6,494 bases of DNA. Source: CAYMWF01 sp964394085 [NCBI: uncultured Gemmatimonadota bacterium]. GTDB lineage: Bacteria; GCA-2686955; CAYMWF01. The stretch covers positions 1 through 6,494 of the forward strand of contig CAYMWF010000146.1 in NCBI GenBank assembly GCA_964394085.1. Reading direction: 5' to 3'. Of the stretch, positions 1 through 5,977 are shown piece by piece; within the stretch, counting starts at the first letter, position 1; each line of letters starts with the position of its first letter. The notes under the pieces are model-generated. The model ran no database searches. It saw nothing but the letters and a program-made list of their open reading frames with translations, and had not been told where the DNA came from. Made by a program: the position numbers and the translations under genes.

Positions 1-351
1 CGTCTCTGTGGTTATTCCACCATATTACTTTGCAATGCCACAGACACTTGATGCCCTATGGCCAGGCCAAGCGTCATTTCCGGGAGAAACTTCCGCATAC
101 GGGGTCCTTGTTGAACCAGGGACACTGCAGTGGATTGGCGGCCCAAGTGCCGCAATCCATGAGATTCCGTTCGGGTTTGGGGTTAGGCCACAGAATCCGG
201 AATAACCTCACGGCATTACTTGTTTGGACCGTGAAGCCAGAGCACATTGTCGCACTGAGCAAAGAGAAGGACCAAGAAGTCCGTTACTCACAGATTCTAT
301 ATGGCATAGTTAGGTCGATCTCGCTCGGAAAGCTTCCCAAAGGAACTGAGA
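1..351. other. Left flank with no recognisable gene
   Basis: Open frames exist here (frame 2 to about 205; frame 3 from the left edge to 488, running on into the next gene out of frame), but none gives a protein I recognise and none has a convincing ribosome binding site. The frame-3 reading overlaps the well-supported gene at 352 by more than 130 bases, so it is probably spurious. Two GTTRRRY heptamers, as in integron attC sites, occur at 182-188 and 309-315, but no matching RYYYAAC partner was found. The only element I can assign is the ribosome binding site AGGA at 341-344, which serves the gene at 352. Confidence 0.5.
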
Positions 352-951
352 ATGGCGAATCGAGTTTATCAATTCAAAATCCAGATGAAAGAAATCACGC
401 CGGTCATCTGGAGACGAATTCTTGTCCCGGAGACATACAATTTCTGGGATTTACATGTGGCGATCCAGGATTCTATGGGATGGCATGACTCCCATTTACA
501 TATGTTTCTCATCAGAAAGAAGCATACTCAATCAATTTCAAGGATCGGGATCCCGCACGAGGAGATGTTTGAAGATGAACCCGAGATTATTACTGGGTGG
601 AAAGCTCCGATCTCGGATTATTTCCACGATGTTGGAGTAACAGCTGAGTATAGATATGATTTCGGCGATAACTGGAAGCACGAAGTGTTGCTCGAAGGGA
701 TACTCCTTAGAGAGAAAGGCACGAAATACCCAAAGTGCATTGACGGCACACGCTCGTGTCCTCCTGAAGATTGTGGTGGAATCCCCGGATATGAAAACCT
801 TCTGGCGGTGATGAAAGATCCAGATGATGAGGAATACGATGATCTTATTACCTGGCTCGGAAAAAAGTTCAATCCCGAAGAATTCTCAACGGAAAAGGTG
901 AAATTCGACAATCCGAAAAAGCGGTGGAAAATCTCGTTTTTAGAGGATTGA
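352..951 (+). CDS. pRiA4b ORF-3 family protein (IS1096 passenger TnpR-like)
   Basis: This complete 199-residue protein belongs to the plasmid pRiA4b ORF-3 family (PF07929). Visible family hallmarks are PVIWRRILVP (residues 17-26), LHVAIQDSMGWHDSHLHMF (34-52), the block YRYDFGDNWKHEV (100-112), and CIDGTRSCPPEDCGGIPGYENLL (129-151), followed by a WLGKKFNPEEF segment near 168-178. Length and motif order match full-length members, so it looks intact. AGGA at 341-344, seven bases before the ATG, supports the start. The family is common on plasmids, in integron cassettes and beside transposons. Its biochemical role is not established, and the TnpR label in databases does not mean resolvase activity has been shown. 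It stands alone: the next gene starts 278 bases later and has no evident functional link. No terminator hairpin was seen after its stop. The family call is firm; the function is unknown. Confidence 0.93.
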   Translation: MANRVYQFKIQMKEITPVIWRRILVPETYNFWDLHVAIQDSMGWHDSHLHMFLIRKKHTQSISRIGIPHEEMFEDEPEIITGWKAPISDYFHDVGVTAEYRYDFGDNWKHEVLLEGILLREKGTKYPKCIDGTRSCPPEDCGGIPGYENLLAVMKDPDDEEYDDLITWLGKKFNPEEFSTEKVKFDNPKKRWKISFLED

Positions 952-1229
952 CAGCCTTATAAACCGGAATTCATTATGTCGGTGATGTCGCAAATTTATT
1001 TTGTCATATTGCGCGGTAGAGGTTCATTTCCAAGATCGTGACAAGAAGTTTCTGCTTCTCGCCCAGCTCATCGAGTCTATCCACCAATCCTGGGAATAAA
1101 GAACGTTTGATATTCGACCAGAAATTTGGTAATAGTCCTTCTGGTTATATGTCGGCTCCTTTCTTTTGAAGTTAATCCTACCAGCTGAGGAAGGAGCAAG
1201 CCATTATTCATCAGGAACATAACGCACAA
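952..1229. other. Intergenic region upstream of the sigma factor gene
   Basis: No intact gene is visible. An open stretch at 986-1099 (+), ending in TAA, reads in a natural-looking way in its last third (EVHFQDRDKKFLLLAQLIES, then IHQSWE and stop), but it has no start codon with a binding site and is only 37 codons long. It could be the tail of a decayed gene or chance. A weak promoter-like pair, TTGATA at 1107-1112 and TAATAG at 1130-1135 with a 17-base spacer, lies upstream of the sigma gene, but the -10 match is poor. No GGAAC-type ECF promoter was found at a sensible place before the sigma gene, so autoregulation cannot be claimed. Confidence 0.4.
1188..1195 (+). promoter_or_regulatory. 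Strong Shine-Dalgarno-like sequence that does not fit the ATG
   Basis: AGGAAGGA within GAGGAAGGAG is the best ribosome binding sequence in this region, yet it lies about 35 bases before the ATG at 1230. No ATG, GTG or TTG sits at the right distance. An in-frame ATT at 1203 does (seven to eight bases away), and reading from there adds nine residues before the Met at 1230. ATT starts are rare. The alternative is the ATG at 1230 with the weaker AGGA at 1213-1216, at a long 13-base spacing. Confidence 0.35.
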
Positions 1230-1808
1230 ATGACGCAATCTCCGGATTCTGCAAGAAGTTCTGATGGAATGCTTTACCTAAAGCCTTTCTTGGAACGGAA
1301 TTTCTTGAAAATCCGGTTCCGTCTTCTGAGTATCGGATATATTACACTTCCATCTTCCGAGGATGCTGAAGACCTGGTGCAGGAAACAATGATACGCTTG
1401 CTGCAGCGGGACATCAGTTTTGAAACCGAAGGACAAGCGTATTCTTATATCATAAAAACATTTAATAATCTCAGGGCGGATCATTTCAAAATGCGTTATG
1501 CAAAAAAGCGTATACCGGCATCTTCATATATCTCACTCGAAAGCTCTAAATTCCGGAATCACCCTGGTAACACTAAAGACATTCTCGAAGGTCTAGTGGA
1601 AGCTGAAAGACTTTGGATGGTATCGGAGACATTCAAGAGTTTGAGTGAAAAGTGCCGACGGATATTCGAATTACTGTTCGAAAAGGACATTGATCGACAG
1701 AAAGCGCCGGCAATTCTGGGGATCAGCAGGGATTCGTTTGAAAACCGCCTTTTTTTCTGTAGAAAACGTCTCAAAGAACGTCTGAAAGTAGAGAAAAAGA
1801 ACCCCTAA
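1230..1808 (+). CDS. RNA polymerase sigma factor, ECF subfamily
   Basis: This 192-residue protein has the two-domain layout of an extracytoplasmic-function sigma factor, a subunit that directs RNA polymerase to a small regulon. Region 2 covers about residues 20-95. It includes DAEDLVQETMIRLLQ (45-59), the core-binding 2.2 helix, and QAYSYIIKTFNNLRADHFK (69-87), the -10 recognition segment. A variable linker follows (about 96-130). Region 4 covers 134-186: LSEKCRRIFELLFEKD, then the helix-turn-helix around KAPAILGISRDSFENRLFFCRKRLKERL, which would contact the -35 element. Length is normal for the family, with no extra C-terminal domain. The start is uncertain: ATG 1230 has a weak, distant AGGA; Met14 (1269) and an upstream ATT (1203) are alternatives. 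It is the first gene of three co-directional genes, 82 bases ahead of a zinc-finger anti-sigma-like gene, the usual order for ECF pairs. The ECF group cannot be assigned by eye. Confidence 0.9.
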   Translation: MTQSPDSARSSDGMLYLKPFLERNFLKIRFRLLSIGYITLPSSEDAEDLVQETMIRLLQRDISFETEGQAYSYIIKTFNNLRADHFKMRYAKKRIPASSYISLESSKFRNHPGNTKDILEGLVEAERLWMVSETFKSLSEKCRRIFELLFEKDIDRQKAPAILGISRDSFENRLFFCRKRLKERLKVEKKNP

Positions 1809-1890
1809 CTCTGAAAATGCACAAAGGATCTAAATTTTTCTACCGGAATTCGTTTTGAAAGATAGCCTGTAAACGTGGAGATCATCTGTA

Positions 1891-2751
1891 ATGGATCCAA
1901 AATGCTCAAATCCCGGGCTCGGCAGGCTCATCACCTTGTACGAACTTGGCAAGCTTGATCATAAAAACTCGCTTGCATTCGAAGCGCACCTTCTTGAGTG
2001 TGATTATTGCTTCAAGGAACTGGAAGAAATGTCGTCTGCAATGGGATATCTAAAGCGTCACCTGGAAAGCGGACCATTAACTGGCTCGGAGAAAGACGAA
2101 ATTGATCACAAGATGAATTTGATTCTTTTCCCTGCTCAGGATTTTGCGAAAGTTGATTCGAGGGAGCATAAACTTCCCTTGGCTATGAAGGGAATAGAAA
2201 CAAAAATCGGCTTCAGCCTTCTTGGCGAATTCGACTCTAAAGATAAATCGATCCACCTGAGGGTTCTGAAGGATGAAGACACCAATGAAGTTACCGCCTA
2301 TATACTGTCGGAAAAATTGAATCTGGATCAAGAGGTGGTAGTTGAAATATCCGGCACGAGTAGAAAATTCGTTTCCGACAAACACGGAATCGTTAGATTG
2401 GGTAAAGAAATCGACATTGATTTTCCCAATGTTGAGATATCGGTACGCTCTCCCCTTGCGGTATTCTTGCTTGACCTTGCTGACGGGAAAACTGCCGAAA
2501 AGATTATGGAAACAAAGATATCTCTTGAAAGCAAGGATTTGGATAAAATCATCCTTTCGCTCGAAGAGAGGATAAATGGCGTTTTTCTGTATGTAGAGAT
2601 TGAACGGATCCGCCTTGCCAGAGCCGGAGACGAGCTTTATGTCGTTGTCCGTGAGGATGATGGGAGTGGATTGTTATCAGAAGTAAAAGAGGGAATCGCC
2701 TCTTTTAAATGGAAAATAGGGCAAAAGACATTGACTATCAGTGTTTATTGA
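1891..2751 (+). CDS. Zinc-finger (zf-HC2) anti-sigma-like protein without a membrane helix
   Basis: This 286-residue protein starts with an anti-sigma zinc-binding motif: Cys5, then His33-x3-Cys37-x2-Cys40 in a helical segment (FEAHLLECDYCFKELEEM, 30-47). This is the ZAS/zf-HC2 signature, which in known members clamps the cognate ECF sigma factor. A linker of about 50-115 leads to a beta-rich region (about 118-190: repeated short hydrophobic strands, with KFVSDKHGIVRLGKEIDID at 159-177), which may be an immunoglobulin-like sandwich. The C-terminal part (about 205-286) is mixed helix and strand and unrecognised. I see no membrane segment or signal peptide, so it is probably cytoplasmic, unlike many anti-sigma factors that end in a transmembrane helix. 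GTGGAG at 1875-1880, ten bases ahead of the ATG, supports the start. It lies between the sigma gene and the Lon-like protease gene. Inference: it holds the sigma factor inactive and may be the protease substrate. A structural zinc-finger protein without anti-sigma activity remains possible. Confidence 0.75.
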   Translation: MDPKCSNPGLGRLITLYELGKLDHKNSLAFEAHLLECDYCFKELEEMSSAMGYLKRHLESGPLTGSEKDEIDHKMNLILFPAQDFAKVDSREHKLPLAMKGIETKIGFSLLGEFDSKDKSIHLRVLKDEDTNEVTAYILSEKLNLDQEVVVEISGTSRKFVSDKHGIVRLGKEIDIDFPNVEISVRSPLAVFLLDLADGKTAEKIMETKISLESKDLDKIILSLEERINGVFLYVEIERIRLARAGDELYVVVREDDGSGLLSEVKEGIASFKWKIGQKTLTISVY

Positions 2752-2790
2752 CTTGTCGTAAGTACTGGTTCCGTCCAGCGACAACCGAAA

Positions 2791-2842
2791 TAAAAGCATG
2801 TTTCTCAGGGAGGGATTCTAGCTTGCTTTTACGTGGAATCCC
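2791..2842 (+). promoter_or_regulatory. Interlocked inverted repeats in the leader of the Lon-like gene
   Basis: Two perfect inverted repeats are interleaved. Pair A is TAAAAGCA (2791-2798) with TGCTTTTA (2824-2831). Pair B is GGGATTC (2812-2818) with GAATCCC (2836-2842). The left arm of B lies in the loop of A and its right arm lies beyond A, so the RNA could form an H-type pseudoknot or two exclusive hairpins. The region ends 19 bases before the ribosome binding site AGGA (2861-2864). No T-tract follows, so a simple terminator is unlikely. Repeats this long can arise by chance in a 119-base gap, so the function is speculative. Confidence 0.3.
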
Positions 2843-2870
2843 GCTGTCAGCAATGTAAACAGGAAACCGG

Positions 2871-5171
2871 ATGGACCAGCTTCATCTAATCAAAGCGGCG
2901 TATAGATACTATAAATCGAGATACGGCCTTGCGAGATCTTTTCCGGGCAGGATATTTCTCATCCTGGACTTCTTTGATTCTCTGCCTGTCGATACACCGG
3001 CGGACTGGCTCCATCCGTATAAACTTGAGCTGGTACCGGAAATATATTCCAACCTCAAGCAGGTGTCTACCGGAGCCCTCCCGCTTAACCTGCTTCTCGG
3101 AGCAGAAAATCTTCTTTCGGAATACATTGACCTCACTGACCGGAGGAGCGAAAACGATATATCGGAAATGCTTGACACCGTTCGAAAACGGATAGCATTT
3201 CTCTATCTTTGCGTTGTTGAATATAAAAAATGCTATTCATATTTATCCTTAATCGCAGAATTCAGGAAGGGCATTCCATATTCAACCGTTAACAATACTC
3301 CTGTCGCAGGATTCGATCCTACTTCTGAATTTAGCGGTAAGCCATTGGATTGGATGGATAAGATCGAAGCCTGCGAAAATAGCCCGTTGCCGGAAATCGC
3401 CCGGGAATTCAAAATTGAATGGAAGAGTTGGTCCGAAGGAACCGCAACCGGTAAAGCAGTGATTCTATTGGTTGAACAGGATCAATGGTCCAATCAAGGC
3501 TACTTGAAGCGTCTGCTGGTATCTGTCAGGAAATTAGGTGAGTCCGGTTCTGCGGATCACATACAGATCAACAATTCGCTTCCGCAAGGAAATGACCCGA
3601 TGGTCCACCAGGCGGAAGACGCGTTAACGGCGATTAAAACAATCCTTCCCGATTTCAACCAGGAGAGGCTCGCACGGTATTCTTGGGAAGTGACACTTTC
3701 ATTTACAGACAAACAAAACATATATTCGGGTAATTCACTCGGTTTAGCGCTCGGAGCTACCATTTTTTCACGAATGCTCGAAGAGAATCGAAGCTGGAAA
3801 AGGTGCGAGATCAATCAGAATACGGCATTTACCGGTGCCTTGAACATACAGGGAAAAAGCCTGGAAGTAGATGAAAAGGGTCTTGCCGCCAAACTGGAAG
3901 CCGTTTTTTATTCTCCAATCAAGGCTGTTGTTCTCCCTGATGCCAATATAACCGGAGCAGAAAAAACTCTGGATGCGCTTAAGATCCGGCATCCTTTGCG
4001 CCACCTTGAACTGATTCCCGCCGGAACCTTGAAAGAACTGTTGAAAGCCGATAGTAAAGCCTGTTTACTAAAAACTTCTTCGCCGGTGAACATGATCACA
4101 GAAAGAATACTCTCAGGTTCAGCGTTTAAAGCAATCATGCTCGCGGTTTTTTCCGTAGTAATTTTCATTTCCGTCATGGCTGTTTTTTCACCGAAGGATC
4201 TTCAGCCCGCTTACCCGATTTTTCAAGGCCGACGTTTGATCCGGTGCGATGCCGCAGGAATCCCCGGCTGGGATGTTGATGTCGGTTTCATTCCAGAAGA
4301 ACAGGGTCCATTAAGCCAGGATCATTATAAAACGATCGAGCTTTACGGTGAAGGATTGGATGACTTCGCAATCCTGGCCGCGAACCGATCTGAAAGCATT
4401 CCCTGCGAATTGATCCTTGTCGATCAGAGCGGCAGAATAAGAGACCGATTCCCAATCGGACATAACTCCGGATCGGCCGATCCGTATTACAGTCCCTACA
4501 TTCTCAAAACCGACGATCTCGACAATGATGGGAAGCTAGAGATCGTTACCGTTGCTCTCAACCATTTTACTCCTTGCGTGATAAATATTGTCGAGCCGGC
4601 GTCCTTAACGTTTAAGGAGTATATCCACGAGGGGCATATTTATGATTTCTGTTTTGTAGCTTTCGAAAACGACAGCTCGAAACAGATCGCTCTTTGCGGC
4701 ACAAACACCGATTTCGACCAGGCGGTTTTGATACTGCTTAATCCTTCAAGGGAGCCGGACGATACACGTACGGTAGCGAGATCGACCCGGTTACCATCAG
4801 GAGTTGAAACTTGTTACGTACGTTTCCCCAGGAGCATCTGGAGTTCCCAATTCAACGTCCGACGGTCACATGCAAGAAAGGTAAAACTTCTGTCCGGTGA
4901 TATCTTAGAGGTCACTGTCGATGATGGTGATCCGGATTGCGGAAATTTCGAGGTTCTCTTTTTTTTCGACCGTTTCATGCATCTATCCGGCATCATCTAT
5001 CCGGATGTCACCCTTGACGCGATAAAAAATATTCCCGCCCTGAGCACCATTCAAGAAAGCGATTACCTGATAGGTCCACCGTTATACTACAACGAAGGAG
5101 CTTGGTCAGTCGAATCCGGTGCCGACCGCGGAGCAACCAACCTCGAACCGTCACTTTCTGAATATAACTGA
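2871..5171 (+). CDS. Membrane-anchored Lon-like (S16) protease domain fused to a C-terminal FG-GAP/propeller-like region
   Basis: This 766-residue protein has four parts. Residues 1 to about 190 are mostly helical and unrecognised. Residues about 192-395 resemble the proteolytic domain of Lon. GNSLGLALG (287-295) matches the GPSAG(I/L) serine loop, giving Ser289. TGALNIQGKSLEV (321-333) matches TGEI-x-LRG-x-VLP. GLAAKLEAVFYSPIKAVVLP (337-356) matches GG-(L/V)KEK-x-LAAH-x-GI-x-TVLIP, giving Lys341 as the dyad lysine. The Ser-Lys spacing is 52, against 43 in E. coli Lon (679/722), with the extra residues mainly around 300-318. There is no Walker A/B ATPase. One membrane helix follows (about 421-439), with Lys/Arg on its N-terminal side and no signal peptide, so the protease would face the cytoplasm and residues 440-766 the outside. 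That part is beta-rich and carries D549-L-D551-N-D553-G-K-L-E557, a calcium-binding loop typical of FG-GAP/VCBS repeats. AGGA at 2861-2864, six bases before the ATG, supports the start. It is 119 bases after the anti-sigma-like gene. Inference: sensor-protease for the sigma switch. Confidence 0.78.
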   Translation: MDQLHLIKAAYRYYKSRYGLARSFPGRIFLILDFFDSLPVDTPADWLHPYKLELVPEIYSNLKQVSTGALPLNLLLGAENLLSEYIDLTDRRSENDISEMLDTVRKRIAFLYLCVVEYKKCYSYLSLIAEFRKGIPYSTVNNTPVAGFDPTSEFSGKPLDWMDKIEACENSPLPEIAREFKIEWKSWSEGTATGKAVILLVEQDQWSNQGYLKRLLVSVRKLGESGSADHIQINNSLPQGNDPMVHQAEDALTAIKTILPDFNQERLARYSWEVTLSFTDKQNIYSGNSLGLALGATIFSRMLEENRSWKRCEINQNTAFTGALNIQGKSLEVDEKGLAAKLEAVFYSPIKAVVLPDANITGAEKTLDALKIRHPLRHLELIPAGTLKELLKADSKACLLKTSSPVNMITERILSGSAFKAIMLAVFSVVIFISVMAVFSPKDLQPAYPIFQGRRLIRCDAAGIPGWDVDVGFIPEEQGPLSQDHYKTIELYGEGLDDFAILAANRSESIPCELILVDQSGRIRDRFPIGHNSGSADPYYSPYILKTDDLDNDGKLEIVTVALNHFTPCVINIVEPASLTFKEYIHEGHIYDFCFVAFENDSSKQIALCGTNTDFDQAVLILLNPSREPDDTRTVARSTRLPSGVETCYVRFPRSIWSSQFNVRRSHARKVKLLSGDILEVTVDDGDPDCGNFEVLFFFDRFMHLSGIIYPDVTLDAIKNIPALSTIQESDYLIGPPLYYNEGAWSVESGADRGATNLEPSLSEYN

Positions 5172-5248
5172 ATTTCAAAAAGAGCTTCGGAATTTGCCTG
5201 GAATTCAATTTCCACTTTGGATAAGAAGGCAACTTCCGTGAAAAATAA

Positions 5249-5272
5249 GGGAGGTTGCGTCGGCAACCTCCC
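5249..5272 (-). terminator. Rho-independent terminator of the minus-strand secreted protein gene
   Basis: GGGAGGTTGC (5249-5258) and GCAACCTCCC (5263-5272) form a perfect 10-base-pair stem with a four-base loop. On the minus strand the stem is followed at once by TTATTTTTC, a T-rich tract, as expected for intrinsic termination of the gene that ends at 5313. On the plus strand the stem is followed by AACTTCCCGG, with no T-tract, so it is less suited to ending the sigma operon, though the stem may still slow convergent transcription. Confidence 0.85.
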
Positions 5273-5312
5273 AACTTCCCGGATTATCCTTTTCCAACCT
5301 TCCGAAGTTTTA

Positions 5313-5909
5313 TTAATTCAAGGCAACCTCATTCCATCCGGTTCCGTCATGGAAATACAAGGCGCCATAGTCGCTGACATAAAGATCGCCCATGGCGCCG
5401 GCAGGAGCTGTCGACTGCGGTTCCAGCCGCAAAACATCCTTCACGTGCAGAGATACCTGCGGTTCTGTGACCCGGATGCCGATGTTACCGTCGTTTGTCA
5501 TGGTTATCCCGTGCTCCGGCCAGTAGCCGCGGGCGAGATGAACCGCGTAGGAGTCCGCAGCACCATAAATTCTGAATGAATCACCACCCATTCCATCGAA
5601 CCGTATCCCTCGTTCCGCACCATCACCATCCGAATAAACACTCAAAGCATGCCCCTCGCCACCTCGTCTGTCGATAACAACGGAGCCAGCTACTTGCAGA
5701 GCTGTGCCTGCATCACTTTGAGCCCTGATTGCAAATCCGTCACTCGTATTGTCAATCCAGACGATGCCGTCAGGGGCGTCGACAGGAATATGGAACTCGC
5801 GCAGGGCTCCGCCTTCAAATGCCGACACCGGAAGGGCGGCAAATAGAACCGCCAGCACGATAGCAGTTGCAAGACCGGTATTGAACAACCTGGATACATA
5901 CATTTTCAT
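5313..5909 (-). CDS. Secreted tail-fibre-like beta-repeat protein
   Basis: This 198-residue protein begins with a clear Sec signal peptide: a basic start, a hydrophobic core (about residues 12-26, LATAIVLAVLFAALP) and a likely cut after VSA (Ala30). The mature part is rich in Gly, Asp and short beta strands. Near the end it holds NDGNIGIRVTEPQVSLHVKD (139-158), a variant of the GNVGIGTTNP-x-KLHV motif of tail-fibre and S74-type surface proteins, then APAGAMGDLYVSDYGALYFH (168-187) and DGTGWNEV, the strip that often follows it. There is no C-terminal peptidase S74 chaperone domain, so this is a short stem-type protein. GGAGG (5916-5920) lies six bases before the ATG at 5909 and favours it over the ATG at 5903. 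Counted lines of this gene are about 55-58 percent GC, against about 40-43 percent in sampled lines of the sigma operon, which hints at a separate origin. It converges on the operon and has its own terminator. The role is unknown: perhaps a surface or extracellular structural protein. Confidence 0.82.
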   Translation of the reverse strand: MKMYVSRLFNTGLATAIVLAVLFAALPVSAFEGGALREFHIPVDAPDGIVWIDNTSDGFAIRAQSDAGTALQVAGSVVIDRRGGEGHALSVYSDGDGAERGIRFDGMGGDSFRIYGAADSYAVHLARGYWPEHGITMTNDGNIGIRVTEPQVSLHVKDVLRLEPQSTAPAGAMGDLYVSDYGALYFHDGTGWNEVALN

Positions 5910-5947
5910 CTTTTTCCTCCATCAAATTGACTCGAAACTTCGATTGT

Positions 5948-5977
5948 GGAACCCGGGTTCCGGTTCGGATTGAACCG
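5948..5977 (-). promoter_or_regulatory. Cluster of GAACC/GGTTC half-sites upstream of the secreted protein gene
   Basis: A perfect 14-base palindrome GGAACCCGGGTTCC (5948-5961) abuts a second inverted repeat, CGGTTC (5961-5966) and GAACCG (5972-5977) with a five-base spacer. Together they give four GAACC/GGTTC units in 30 bases, 39 bases or more upstream of the start codon at 5909. They could be an operator or a structured 5' leader. GGAACC resembles the -35 element of many ECF promoters, but no matching -10 was found on either strand. Confidence 0.3.

Noticed and set aside
182-315. GTTAGGC and GTTAGGT heptamers resembling integron attC core sites near a cassette-type gene
   Set aside because: No RYYYAAC partner at attC distance was found, no paired arms were visible, and heptamers this degenerate are common by chance.
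30-488. Open frame of 152 codons on the plus strand
   Set aside because: It overlaps the well-supported pRiA4b ORF-3 gene in another frame, has no ribosome binding site, and its translation has no recognisable domain.
5948-5961. GGAACC as an ECF -35 element for the secreted gene
   Set aside because: No GTC-type -10 element was found 16-17 bases away on either strand, so a link to the sigma factor is not supported.
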